From the NCBI RefSeq assembly GCF_000499385.1, contig NW_013651986.1:24074-88073 (forward strand): DNA of 64,000 bases, read 5' to 3'. Positions 26,657 through 38,732 of the stretch are shown here, piece by piece (the first letter of the stretch is position 1; every line of letters begins with the position of its first letter). Origin of the DNA: Eimeria necatrix (Eukaryota; Apicomplexa; Conoidasida; Eucoccidiorida; Eimeriidae). The position numbers and the translations under genes were made by a program. The notes beneath the pieces are model-generated. The model did no database searches. It saw only the letters and a list, made by a program, of their open reading frames with translations, and was not told where the DNA came from.

Positions 26657-29045
26657 CAAAATCTACATGAAGTGCAGCCCGAGCACTGGCCTCGCTGTTC
26701 TTAGATTGGATACAGCAAGGTAGGAGTAAGGTTCCAAAAGGGAGCACACCTACACCGCTGGAGCAGACAAGATGAAATACATTATTTTGAATGTTTCAAG
26801 AAGGACGTGTTTACAACACATTACTGAGTTTGAAGGGGTGAGTGACTCCAGTGGTAAGTGAGTCACGACTAATGAAGTTTCGGGAACAAACAAACCCGAT
26901 ATGGTAGATGTGCTGCGCGAACGAATTGCTGCCAATTCTTCTAATGCAAACTCTGTGCCCTCCCAATGCAAGCTACATACGCTTCACGAGGTCGCCCTGA
27001 AGAGAAAGATAGAAACACGTTGGATGCAAAAGCTTTCGGTGCGAAATCCTCTCGCCAAGGCATCCTGCCTTTTGAACACTGCTGTATTTCCCTTAGATTC
27101 TAACTGCGCATGCGGCTAAACCGAAAACAAAGTTCATCCTGGCTGTGCAGAGGGTATATCGGCCCTTCAGAGTCTTCAGAGTCTTGCGTTTCAAGAATAG
27201 CCCTTTGGATTTTATTACCGGCCTGTCTCCTTCTATGAGTAGTAAAGCTGACTTGCACTAAACGGGGAAACCCTGTTCTGTGGCTTGTCAAGAAGCGTCA
27301 ACAACTTCGTTAGTCCACACCTCCCTCACCTAATGAAGCTCATCAAGGAGATGTGCTAGATACACTCAATCCCACATGTTCAAGCTTGCCCTTTTCCTCA
27401 ATTGAATAATATGCTTTGCCAGAAATCCGGAGAGATCGTCTTAAGAATTGTGTGGGACTCATCTTTGCTGTTCTTTCGGAGTCGCTAATATTCACGCTAC
27501 TAGAACTTCCAATAAAAAGTGAGTAACAGCTGAGCAGCTCGCTGTGGATAGAATACAAGAAAGAAAGCTTTTTACTGAAAACAAGGCGGTAGCTGGGAAA
27601 CAAAACCTCAAGGGGCCACCTTTGTCCCCTTCAGCCTCGTGCACAGCGAGCTTAAGCCAAGTAGGAAAATACCGAGTGGCAAAGGGGATAGAAAAGCATG
27701 GCAGTGCGTGCATCACAAGAAAACATGTTTCTCTCAGTTCCCTGACAGGGCATACTTTTAAAGACACCAGAAAGTCCTCACCATCCGACCTTTGCTCGTA
27801 AACGAAAAGATTGTCTTCAAAATCGTGGCAACAATTTACTGAACCTGTCTCCTTCGGTTTGGCCCCCAGCATTACGTGATAGCGCAATGCTGGAGCCCTA
27901 CTGGGGTAGTTCGCAGAAAGTGTCTTGCAGAAGTAGGTTGGGTTTGGTTCTATGGCACGACGTAGCTCACACGTGCACTCTAGGAACTACGCTTTTTGCC
28001 TCTACATAAAATTGTGGGCACTGAACAAAGTCGGGATGCCTTCATACTGTTTTCACTGAGCTGAGCTCGCCGCGCAGCCACAACAGCAAGAATACGTTCC
28101 ACGAGACTCCCCCAACAAGGTTATACCGATTTCGTAAGGTCAGCCTTGACAGCCCAAAGGGTGTGTTTGCTCTTTACTTGCACACAAAAACCGCGGCGGG
28201 CTCTCAGGTGGTTTGTGAGCGGCCTGACCAAGCACGGGAAAATATGATACGTCTGCTTCACTGTGAAAAAGATTTGGAGAAACTACTGAGCAGATATCGT
28301 CCATCACACGTGACCACTGGTGTTGGTTGGGGTCTTGCCTGTGGCACGTCGTGCAGTTTCAGACGCCAACGGACGCCGATGACGCAGTTGAGGTCCTCAT
28401 TCGCAGAATCGGCCTTTAATGCCTCTCCATTTTGCAACAATTTATAGGCAGCTGCAATTCTCACTCAAATATTGGTCCCTTCAGCTGCCTGCACACCAGA
28501 CATCTCTTTGAGGGACGGCAGTGCCGCGAGACTGTCGGCAGCTGTCCGCTGCGGTCGTCGTTGCGCCTGCCGGCAGGTCCAGGGCTCCCCTGTTTGCTGC
28601 CCCTCATGAAAATAATAAGAAATACTTATCAATTTACATGCATATTTTGAATGTTTTTTGTCATCGCGCGAATCCATAAGACAGCAGCACGTGCAGCTGC
28701 AACTCAGGACGACATTAAGGTCCCATCCCTGGCGGCGGTCACCACCGAGGCGCCATTGACTAGGACCAAAGAGGGTCATAGACTCATTAATTCCTCAGCT
28801 AAACTCTGAATGCACTTACTTTCTTGGTAAATTTTAAGAGGCCTACTAGATCGAGGATACAAAAGGGCATGAACCGGCACCGGCCGAGGCCCATGCCCGT
28901 TGAGCGGCCGACGACCACGGCTACAGTGAAGTAGCAGCAAAACAAGCCACAACAGCATCAAAAACAACGGCGACAACAGGCAGCTGACACTTAATACAGC
29001 TAAGCAAGGCATGCTTGGCTGCCTTATTGCATTCATGTGCTCAGC

Positions 29046-32000
29046 ATGACAACTCATCTACAGGGCCGCTCCTCATGGGGCCCCGAGACCATCTCCCGCT
29101 GCTTCAGCAGCATCAGCAGCTTTGGTCACAGCAACGCGAACGACAACAGCAGCAGCAGCAGCAGAGGGAGCAGCAAGCCTGAGCCGGAAGCTATCGAACT
29201 ACACGAGTGGAAAACCTCGACATCAAGGAGGCCCTCTGTTTGCAGCAGCGAGACTAGCACCAAGCAGAGACAAAATGAAGCAGATAAATCTAGTGCCCCT
29301 AGAGCGAACGCATCACCTGCGTCCAGCCAGGGTGGCGTTGTCCGGTGGCTTGGGCACAAGGGCAGCACCTTTTGGGGATCCCTTTTTCTTCTGTTGCTGC
29401 TGAGCGTTTGCTCCCCATTAGCAACAGAAGCCACAGCGCCAACTTCTGAGGAGCCAATTCTGGATCAATACGTGTCAAGCCAAAATTGGGGACACACTAG
29501 GGACCCTTTTGACGGCCGGGAAGCTCCCCCACGTCGCCTGAACACCGTTGCCGCTTGGGCTGCCGAAGTCGAGTCCTCCTTGCGACTAAGCCCGCAGCTC
29601 AGCCTCTACCTCGGGGTCTTCCTCACTCTATCTGGCTCACTTCTTATGGCTGGGGGCAGCACTTTGATGAAGTTGGGCCTCAGCGTAGAAGATGCGGACG
29701 CTCTCAGCGGACAGTCCTGCGACCAGCAGTGGGTTTGGGGTTTTGCTGGTGAGGCTCCTGCTCTTTTTTCGTTTCTATGTTGCCCTTCGCTCTTGCTATT
29801 ATTTTTACGCTGGGAAAGGTTGTTTTCGAGCCGCCACCACGGTGTCTGCACATCGAGTCCATGGTAGCTTTAGCAAGTAAAATCCCAACGGCAACAGCTG
29901 CAGCTGCTACGGCCCCAGCTGCATGCACGTCGCAGTTTTATAAAAAGCTGCATGTAGCTGCCGTTGTGCATGTTTGTGCATTTAGCGTATGTGCTCGGTG
30001 CTTGCATGCACGTCGTCGCCTTGGGTTTTGCTCCCGCAAGTGTCTTGTCGCCCATGAACTCCATTGGCCTCATAGCCAACGCGGTGGCCTCAGCTGTAAG
30101 TCAGCAGACAGCTACCTAGCTTGCTGCACAGGTACCCAGTGAGCTAGCGTGCTATCTCTCCACGGGAAAGTATACTCTATGATGGTTTTTTCGGTGCCTG
30201 CTCCCTAGCGTTATTCGTCTGTATATGACTGCCTCAGCTTCAAGCCTTCATGAGCTATGCGTTAACAAGCATTGTCTGCACATATCTTGCCTGTTGCGCT
30301 TGTGCGTATGCCTGCAGACAGTGTTGAAGGAGCCCTTTGGATTCCAAGAGCTATTGTTCACTGGAGGGTGTGCCTTCGGTGTCTTCCTATGTGCATGCGC
30401 CTCTGTGCTGCCTCGCACGGAGTTTGTCGATTTGGGGTCAGATCTAGACAGCCGGTACGTGGGGCTGTACAGCTGGCACGACCCTTGGTATTTGGCATTC
30501 CTGGGGCTCTGCTGTGGTCTCGGATTTGGAGCTCTCGTTTACCTAAACAGCGTTGAATCCGCGCTGCTGGAAGAGAAGGAACAGCAGCTGCTCAGACAGA
30601 CTGACAGAGACATCGCATTGCTCCCTCCCCGTGGTCCCTCCGAACAGTAAGCCCCTTGACGCTGCTTCCTCTCCTGTTGCTTTGACGAATCGAGTGTACT
30701 AGCGTCTGACATTCATTAGGGCTTGGTGTTCTACAGAGACTACGCGCAAAAGGACGCGGGACCCTCAACCATGCTGAGCCCCAGAAGCCAGACCAAGCAA
30801 TCTCTCTACCCTCGTTTAGTCGGTATGCCTCTCCTCTGATTTTACGAAATCAGCACACCAATTAATCTCTAAACGACTGCCGACTGCTGCAGGCTTAGGC
30901 GGAAAACGAGTTACGGCAGGCATCTCGAGTTGTTCGTTGTTTTACAGGTCTATGCTATGGTTTTCTCGCTGGCCTGGTCGGATCTCAGTGTATTTTAGAA
31001 GTAAAGGAGATCGGTACTTGCGTGCGTGTAAGTCGCTTCACCGTCTCATAGACTAAAAGCCCATCTTATAACCTGCTGCATACTTTTCAATTCAAAGTGA
31101 TGGCAATGGCTGCAGCTCCGAGGAACGAACTTGTTGTGTCATGCGTTTCCACTGCGCAGTATGGCCTCACCCAGAGCTCCATTTGGTTTTCCCCGCAGCC
31201 GTACTTGGTCTGCTGTTTCCTGGGCCTTTCCGTTTGGATGCAGGTATGAAAGTGCCCAGATCTCCTTAGCTAATTCGTAGATTACATATCTGTTGTGGGA
31301 ATTTCTGTGGGGTAGACTGCAACCACTAAACTGCTTACCTAAGTAGCTGCAGTGTTTGCGTTTGCTTCCTGAAGATTCACTTTTTGAACTTGGGACTGGC
31401 CCGGGGAGACGCGACAACTATCGTTCCGACTTACTACGTCGTATGGACCTTCTTTGGAACTCTTGGTGGTAAGCCGTGTGCCTTACTTAGTATGCCGTTG
31501 TCAGTCTTGTAATTTTTCCGTATGCCTTGTCTATACATGCAACGTTCCGTGTTGTACTGTAGATGAGCTTTCTGGATACCATTGTTTCAGGGTTTGCAAA
31601 ATTCCACGAGGTGCAGGGATTTAGTGCAAGCGCCCTCATTCTCTTTGGGCTTGGATTCGGGCTCACGGCGATGTGCATTATTCTCCTAGCAGTGGAAGAG
31701 ATGAGGAACTTGTGAGCTAGACAAACAAAATTGTTCTCCCAAACTGGCCTGCCAGCAACCTTGTCGCCACCCAGGCTGTCTTGTTTCTTTCCAAAAACAC
31801 GATTTATTTTGTGTGTCTCTTCAGACGCAAGTATGTTGACCAGCAGGTCCCAGGGATCGACGACGAAGAGGCAGATCTGGTACGAAAAGTCAAATGCGGC
31901 AACTCGAGTGCTGACTATTTTGCTGATTTTTCGCATAAAAATAAGCAGTTTAATTGGGGATGTCCAGCCCCTGGTTGCCCCCTCTTGCCGAATGACTCCT

Positions 32001-32999
32001 GTTGCTTGATATACCAAGGAACTAAAGAGCAGCTGCCAAATTTTCACTGCTGTCTAGGCATTCCCTCTTGAGCGTACATTCAGGAAATTTGTTCGTGCGA
32101 GCGCTTGTTTGTTGCGTACGAATGCCCGCTTCAGGCTGCTCAAGACCTTGTGGAGCAACGGCTTTCGAAAAGGGTCACCTTCGCCATGGGAATGTTCCCA
32201 ATTTCATCTTTGGGGCGAACCGCAGGGCGGCGGCGCTTCCGCCCTGTATACCAAAGGTTCAGGCGAACCCGCTCTACGGCATCCGACACTGCTTTGGGAG
32301 ACGCCTACGGGGAGCTTACTCTGGGAAGCACGTCTGTTGCAGGCGCTTACACACTGCCTCCCAACCTCCATTTCCCTCGGCGTAGCGCGGATGTAAGTCG
32401 CGCGCAGCATGCCGGGTTGGTTGGGCAAGCGAGGCATGGGACAGGAGATTTGAACAAAGGACTGCCACAGTGCACGCAGCGCACACACAGGCAGTGGATC
32501 CCTCTTTCACGAGCAGCTTTTCCGCTCCTTCAATCTCAACACCAGAGAGAGCTTCAGCTCCGTGCTTAGATAGCTAAAATCGTAGTTCAGTTTTACAGAA
32601 ATCCTCAAGCCATGCTTGCACTGCGTACCCTATTGTGCACCCCGTGTTCCTTTGGGCTAGCGCATAGTTAAGTTGCTCCTTTCTTTTTGGCTCTGTGTTC
32701 TCCAGCAGGGCTATTCTCAGCAAAACCGTGGTTCCGGGGAGAGGCAGGATCCGCAGGGAATTCCCCTACGGACGCTTAACGCGACATCTAGCGGCAGCAG
32801 CGTGAAAGGTCCAGACCCGCTCAATAGAGTGTCTTGGGGGTCCTCAGGCAGCCCAAAACAAAGCTCGCTGACTTCTGAAAAACAATCTGCGGAGCCCTAT
32901 GCCATGTCTAAGGCGCCGGCGCACTATTTGATGCCCCCCTCTCTCCGGTCTTCACTTCAGTCCGATTGCAGCAGCAGCGGATTGACAGACCAGGTATAA
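29046..32999 (+). CDS. NIPA-like (DMT superfamily) multi-spanning membrane transporter
   Basis: Eleven exons join in frame: 29046-29748, 29986-30095, 30318-30646, 30737-30822, 30948-31027, 31160-31243, 31375-31468, 31591-31711, 31825-31879, 32135-32392, 32709-32999, giving 736 codons and a TAA stop. The start is the first ATG after an in-frame TAA at 29001. Residues 1-110 are Ser-rich. A hydrophobic stretch near 111-126 could be a signal or extra membrane segment. The transporter core begins near residue 186 with a helix ending GGSTLMKLGL, followed by GFAPASVLSPMNSIGLIANA across exon 2. Later come LKEPFGF, GLVGSQCILEVKEIG, HFLNLGLARGDATTIVPTYY, and helices of exons 6-8. These match the order of conserved blocks in NIPA-type magnesium transporters. 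The last ~200 residues are a hydrophilic Ser/Arg-rich tail. Mg2+ transport is inferred from the family only. Substrate and membrane are unknown. It converges with the PEX2-like gene. Confidence 0.8.
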
Positions 33000-33753
33000 A
33001 AGGCTTTTTTATTGCCACGGGGTGTTTAGGAGAAAGGTGTCTCGAAAGCCAATTAGCAGCAGCACTTCATATACCACATCATCAAAAAATGCAGACGAGC
33101 AACAGTGGCAAAAACACCACAACGCGTTCACTTGCAATCTGTCTGTTAAACTTAGTACCAAGGGCATTTCAGTCGAGACTTTCTGCGCTGTGCTTGTCTG
33201 ACGTTGTGCAGAAAGATCTTTACTTGGTGTGGTCTCCGCTTTCCGCCATGCAGCACCAAAAAGCAACACAGTACCAATAATGCTCAAGAAGCGCAAAAAA
33301 TATAGACATGTCATAAAGAGTATTTTTGAGGTAGCTTCGGCGGCAAAATAGCCCTTCAAGAAGGGCTGCTAAGCTTCTTCGTTGCCTTTCTGCTAACTGA
33401 TAAGGCCTTAAGTATTGGCTAGCTTTAGGAGTCTCTGCTGGCCACCCATGCAAGGCGACTTGTCTCTCTTCAAGCGGATTGTGGCAGCCAACCGTCCCTT
33501 TATAGAAACCCAAGAGATTTTTAAACTGTGTCCTTTGTTGCTGCTGTGTTAGCAAGCGACAGATACTGCTGGATAGAGGTGGCAGCAAACTTCCGTGAAA
33601 CGAGGCCCCAAAGGCCCTCTACGCACCCTAAAACACCACTGTGTACAGCGCCAACCACCGAATGTTCCCTCGCTACGCTGCTGCATCCGATGCAGCTGCA
33701 GGAGCAGCGAAATAAATGTATAGGGGGAAACTTGCCCCTGCAAACGGCTCCCT
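33000..33753. other. Convergent intergenic region
   Basis: This 754-base interval lies between the stop codons of the transporter (+) and the PEX2-like gene (-). It should hold both 3' untranslated regions. Short frames here show no family signature. I see no RNA gene and no CAG tract of note. Confidence 0.6.
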
Positions 33754-36476
33754 TTAAAGGCGCCAAACAATGCGGCGGATGACCACTCCACATTTTGGGC
33801 AGTGCAACTGATGCTCTTCGTCACCGTCGAGGTACCCCCAGGAACCCGGACGATAATCCGGATGAGAGGCAACGCACCAGTAACAAAATACATGGGGGCA
33901 TTTGTTACTACAGAATGGAAGCAGCGGTTCTTTGCTGCAGAACACACACTGCTGCTTTTGCTGCCGCTGTGGCGGCTTCTCTGGGATCACAGACACTGGG
34001 GTTGACGGCAATACCGGGGAGGGTGCTGCCGACGGCGGCAATTCTGCTGCTGTTGTTGCTTCCGCTATTGGACCCAAAGAGGACACTGGAGACAATGCTG
34101 GCTTCAAAACCTCATTACTTGGCTCAGGGGACATAAGCTGCGGAAAAAGCAAGTGCAGGAAAGCAAAAGGAGCACGTGTGTGGGCAACTTAACATTTGCT
34201 GTATACTACTGTTGAGAGAAAATGGCAACTCGTAAAGAAACACACAGACTCAGCTAGTTACAGGGTGGCAATGCGCAAAGGATAGACAGTCCCACTTCAC
34301 GGACAAACCAATGGACTGCGCACCGAAACTCGGGGGCGGCAAAGTATGAATCAAGCAAGACAGGCAAGCAGAGAAGCCAACAGTGCATGGAGGGAGCAAC
34401 AGTTGACTTGCTCTCGTTGTTCCTGCGTTATTTCTTCCTCTTTCATTTTTTTTACAAGGGCAGGCACAGTAGCTTGCAAAAACATGCACAACCAAGCCAC
34501 ACACAGCCTCTCCGCGCATGAAGCAACTATCCGCTGTTCACGAGAACAGGATCCTGACAACTTACTGTTTGTTCCACTGCCTCTTTCTGTTGCTTTTCTT
34601 GCTGTTGCACCTGCTGCTCTTGTCGCTGTTGCTCTTCCGTTACAAGGGGATGTGGCAGCAGCCCCACGTCCTGCAAAGCCGCGGTCAACTGCTGTTTTGT
34701 GCTTCGCAGCAGGAGCAAGCACCACTGGCCGATGCCCAAAGGCGGTAGATCAGCAGCTTCAGCAGCAGCTTGTGCGTTAGGCATTTCAGGGCTTTGCTGC
34801 TGTTCCAGCAACTGCTGCTGCTGCTTGCGAAGAAGCTGCCTAAGCTGCTGCAGAGAAGTCACTGCGGCCGCGCGGGCAGGAGACAACACGTGCTGCCCAA
34901 GCATGCGCCGTAGCAGCAAGAGGTCAATGTGGGGCACCACGAGCAGCAGCACGTGAGAGACACTGAGCCAGTAGAGCTGCTGCTGCAGCAGCTCGAAAGA
35001 GAGGGAACGCCGCAGCGAAGGATGTATGTGCCGCATCTCCACCCCTAGCAGCCAGTCCCCCAAGCTGCGGTGTCTGCCTTTGTAAAGAAAATAAAAAAAG
35101 AAGCAAAAACGCAAAAAGGACAGCAGCAAGTCTACTAGCATGCAGCACCTGTACAGACACTCCAAAGACTGCTCCGCTGGCGTCAGGCGAGTCACCGCCG
35201 CACCAGCAGCAGCATCCAGCAACCTGGACAGCTGCAGCTGCTGTTGCATTTCCCATTGCTGCTGCTCTGTGGCTTGCTGCTTCTGCTGCTGCTTCTTTTG
35301 CTGCAGCTGCTGCTGTTGCATGCGCTGCCGACGGAGTGCCTGAGCAACGTTGAAACGCCGGATCCTTTGTTCTATTGCTGCTTGCTGCTGCTGCCTCTTG
35401 CGGTGCAGCAGCTGCCGCACTAGCTGATACAGATATGGCAGCAGCACGTGCAGCAGCAGCAACCCCAACTTGTGTCCCCACGGCAGGGGCTGCTGTTGCA
35501 GCAACGAATGCTGCTGCTTCATCATCATATGTAGCAGGACGCGCTGCTGTTGCTGCACCGCAGCGGGAGCAACTGTAGGGTCTTGCTGCATCTCCTGCAG
35601 CCGCTGCTGCTGCCGTTGCAGTTCCTGCTGCTGCAGCTGTTCACCCCCGTAGTACTTGACATTTTGCAGCAAATCCCCCGGAGTTGGCCTGTCTCTCGCC
35701 GTAGACACACTCCAAAGGAAAATGTTAAGAAGCAGCTTGAGCTCCTGCTGCCACTGCTGCAGTCGCGGCATGGCAGCCCGCGTACACTGCAGCAGAAGGT
35801 CCTGCAGCAGCAAAACAATTTCGTTATCAACTCTGAGTGCATCCAGCTGATTGACTCTCTGGGCGGGCATTGTTGGAGAGGCTTCTTGGGGAGCCCTTTC
35901 AACTCCCCGAGGCAGCAGCCTGCGGCCCACAGCAGCTGCCGCTTCAGCTAAAGTTGTGTGCCCAGCTGCTGCTACTGCTGCTGCGCCAGCAGCAGCAGCA
36001 GCAGCAGCTGTAAAGGCCCCACGTTGCCTCGCAACAGGCAGATGGCCGCCGGATGAGCCCTCGGTATTCCCTGAGTCCCCGCTTGAGTCTGTCTCTGTTG
36101 CTCCCCCACTAGAACTGCCCAAGGGGGCCCCATGGGGGGCCCCAACAGGGCCAGAGAGGGCCCCCTGGTGCATGTCAGCGGCTGTCTTCCTTCTTCGTGC
36201 TACGTTCTTGAGAAAGAGAAATTCCTTGGGCTGCCGCAGACGGCCAAATGGCCTCAATAGCTCGCCTCTCCACAGAGGACTCACCACGAGACGGGGCAAG
36301 GGAGCGCTCGGGAGGCTTCTTAATGTATCCTCTTCACGTGGGCTACACAAAAGACCATTTCTGGGGGCCCCTGGGGGTGCCGCGGCCTCTCGTGGGGGAA
36401 CAGACTCGGGAGATGGGGCCCTCATAAGCCCGCTGGAGGGGCCCCCTGAAGAAGCGAAAGAAGTTGGACTTGACAT
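33754..36476 (-). CDS. PEX2: PEX2-like peroxisome biogenesis RING protein
   Basis: Two exons, 36476-34566 and 34137-33754, join in phase 0 across an intron with donor GTAAGT and acceptor CCGCAG, giving 764 residues. The start is the first ATG after an in-frame stop, with no upstream ATG. Residues 1-200 are a low-complexity leader with Ala runs. The recognisable core starts near 205 with RVNQLDALRVDNEI, then RDRPTPGDLLQNVKYY, hydrophobic segments around KLGLLLLHVLLPYLYQLV, FLRFCFFFYFLY and SHVLLLVVPHIDLLLL, and a C-terminal C3HC4 RING: CVFC, then CPHVFCYWC, then CPKC. This order, membrane core then terminal RING, is that of PEX2 in the Pex2-Pex10-Pex12 ubiquitin ligase, which monoubiquitinates PEX5 for recycling at the peroxisome membrane. 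The core is interrupted by many Gln runs, so the protein is about twice the usual length. PEX10 or PEX12 is less likely by the N-terminal motif. Confidence 0.78.
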
Positions 36477-36699
36477 TGGGAGCACTAACAACAAGACCTC
36501 GACAAGTGTACAGACACTGCGTTAGGGGCCAGCTGCCACTAAGACCCCAAAAAATTCAATGGGTGGAAGACCCAAGTTGGGCTGGGGTGGGACGGCCCCT
36601 TTTTTTCTCTCCAGTCTGTTCACGTTTCTGAGGGGAAAAGCTCGCGGTGCTGCTGGTTACGCTGTGGAGTCTGCTCCTCGTGCTGCTGCATCGTCACCT

Positions 36700-36731
<32 letters not shown>

Positions 36732-37440
36732 AAAACCGGCTCTTCTTCTGCAGTCGGCGCCGCACTGAGACCAGCAGAAAACCCTATAATGAAGGTGTGA
36801 AAGGCAGCTTCTGTCTATTTCGGCCTCTTAAAGAAGGGGCGTTTGCCTTCCGTGGAGGCCCTCCTCAGAGCTGACGGAGAGTGGCTACTTAGAAAAGCTC
36901 CGTACCGTTTTTGTCAATAACTATTTTGCCAAGTATTTCACTGCCTGTACATGCAAATTTCACAAAAGGGAACAGCTGCGCTTTAAACAGGATGTCAACA
37001 CATCAGGGGCCCCTGCGACTCATGCCAGCGATCGAGACAGGGGGCCCCAGAAGGCCACTGCGCCCGTTTTCAACTGCTCTTAGCCAACATAAATAGCAGA
37101 ACAATTTCAAATCAATTATTCATTATAACATTGGGCAACTCCGCCTCTACGCATGAAGACAGCATGGCGAACGGTCGTGATGCCGCTTCCGTTGCTGCAG
37201 AAAGAACAAGTGTGGTTAGCTTGTTGTCTCAGTTCTACTGAAGATTCGAAGCTTTTTGGAAACACCATGGCAGCCCAGGGCCATTCACACTATGAGCTGT
37301 AGTCGCACCTGCTGCTGCACTTGCAGAGCCAGCAGCTCAAGTTGCAGCACATTCGCACCAGCAGCAGCACCAGCAGCAGCGAACATTGAGGCAGCAGCAA
37401 AAGGCATGCCCCTGCACTCCCGAACAATGACTGCAGGGAA
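36477..37440. promoter_or_regulatory. Divergent intergenic region between PEX2-like and YqgF-like genes
   Basis: The interval separates two divergently transcribed genes and should contain both promoters. It includes a short CTG run near 36700-36730 and several short purine-rich and AT-rich stretches. I recognise no TATA box or known apicomplexan promoter element. The assignment rests on gene orientation only. Confidence 0.5.
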
Positions 37441-38732
37441 ATGCCCGTTTGGTGCAGTCTCGGGCTGCTGCAGATCTTGACTCTCTCCAACTGGTTGTAT
37501 TGCTGCTGCTGCTTCAGCCTGCCACAGTTCAAGCTTGACAGATCTATTGCAGCAACAGCATCAGCCAAAACAGCACAAGTAAGCACAACAGGTGCTGCGC
37601 AGCAGCGCAGCAGCTGCGGCGAAGATAGGGTCACTCTAGTGGAATGGTTCAGGCCTAATGACGGCTCGCAGCAGAATGAAGAACAGCAGCAGCAGCAGCA
37701 GCAGCTGCAGCATGCGCAGCAACTGGTTTATCAGCAGAATGTTACTGCACCAAAGCAGCAGCGGCAGGAGCGGCAGCAACAACAGGGTTGGCGCAAACAG
37801 CAGCAGCAAGTACGCGGCCTAGACAGTTCAGAGATTCGTTCATTGCTGTTGCAGTGCAAATCAATTCTGTCTTTTGATTTGGGGTCGCAAAAGACAGGAG
37901 TTGCTATTGCAGAGCGAAGTTTACACTCTAGGCATCTGTTGGCTGCTGCTACTTCTGCACAACAGCAGTTGCAGCAGCAACAACACTCGCTGCTGCAGCA
38001 CGAGGCCGCAGCAGCACAGGAGCCCCTCCTATGGCCAGCAGACTACTCAGGGCTTTATTCAATTGTTTCGCTTATGTTATTGCCCCATGAAAGAAGCTTT
38101 GCGTCGCTGTTGCCGTTGTTGCTGCAGCAGCAACAACAGCAGCAAGCAGACTTGCTGCTTTTGGGGTTGCCCCTAAATCCTTGTCTTCCTCTACACCTCC
38201 GGTAGGTTAGATCTTCTGTGCATCAGGTGCTGCTGCTGCTTCTGTCTTGGCTTCTCCCCTTGCTGCAGTCGTTGCAACAGCTTTGCTGTCGTCACTGCTG
38301 CTGCTGCGATTTCCTTGTTATGCTGTTGCTGCTGCTGCTGCTGCTGCTGTTCATTCGCGCAGCTTCCAGACTCCTCGGGTGAAGCGCCACCTCTCAGTGG
38401 CGCGTGAGCTGCAGCGCAGACTAAGAGCAGCAGCAGCACAAGAAGGAGCAGCAGCAGCAGCAGCAGTACCTGTGCTACTTGTTGATGAGAGCTATAGCAC
38501 GTGGAAGGCCAGAAAGAGATATAAATGTGAGAAACGCAAGGGGCCTCCAAGGAGCCGCCTTGATTCTGCTGCTGCATGCGAAATGCTGCAAGGGCTGCTT
38601 GCTGCAGCAGCTTCCACAGCGGGCCCCACAGGTGTACTGCAGCTGCGAGCTCCTAGAGAGTTCACTCGTCAAAAGCAGAATGACCCTTTGCTGCAAATGG
38701 AAGCCCCTGAGAGCAGGGAGCTTTCCACCTAG
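37441..38732 (+). CDS. YqgF/RuvX-type RNase H-fold protein (putative Holliday junction resolvase family)
   Basis: Two exons, 37441-38201 and 38363-38732, give 376 residues. The donor is GTAGGT. The acceptor GCGCAG follows a CTG-rich intron that serves as the pyrimidine tract, and the join restores frame. After a leader that is first hydrophobic and then Gln-rich (residues 1-135), the YqgF fold is visible: SILSFDLGSQKTGVAIAE (first strand, catalytic Asp), ADLLLLGLPLNP, then PVLLVDESYST (Asp-Glu of the second active-site strand) and RLDSAAACEMLQGLL (terminal Asp and helix). These correspond to the usual block order in bacterial RuvX/YqgF. The three expected acidic positions are present. In bacteria the family acts on rRNA maturation or branched DNA. 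A role in an organelle, apicoplast or mitochondrion, is inference only. Two Gln/Ala inserts separate the blocks. Confidence 0.75.

Larger units (their letters stand above)
1..29045. other. Repeat-poor segment without a recognisable protein gene
   Basis: The segment lacks the CAG/CTG tracts, telomere-like repeats and GGGGGCCCC blocks seen after about 29 kb. The longest open frame is 187 codons (7081-7644, minus), and no frame shows a family signature or a low-complexity insert like those in the real genes here. Short frames occur on both strands as expected by chance at this base composition. Genes made only of very short exons cannot be excluded. The one non-random feature at large scale is the oriented acceptor-NNN-donor motif series, annotated separately, plus a few small duplications and inverted repeats. 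The last ~500 bases before 29,046 would include the promoter and 5' leader of the transporter gene, but I recognise no core promoter element. Confidence 0.7.

Noticed and set aside
29037..29045. Upstream GTG start of the transporter
   Set aside because: Nuclear genes of this kind use ATG; the first in-frame ATG is at 29046.
36559..36768. 69-codon + strand frame with a Leu run before the YqgF-like gene
   Set aside because: The Leu run is CTG repeat, and no start context or exon join to 37441 is evident.
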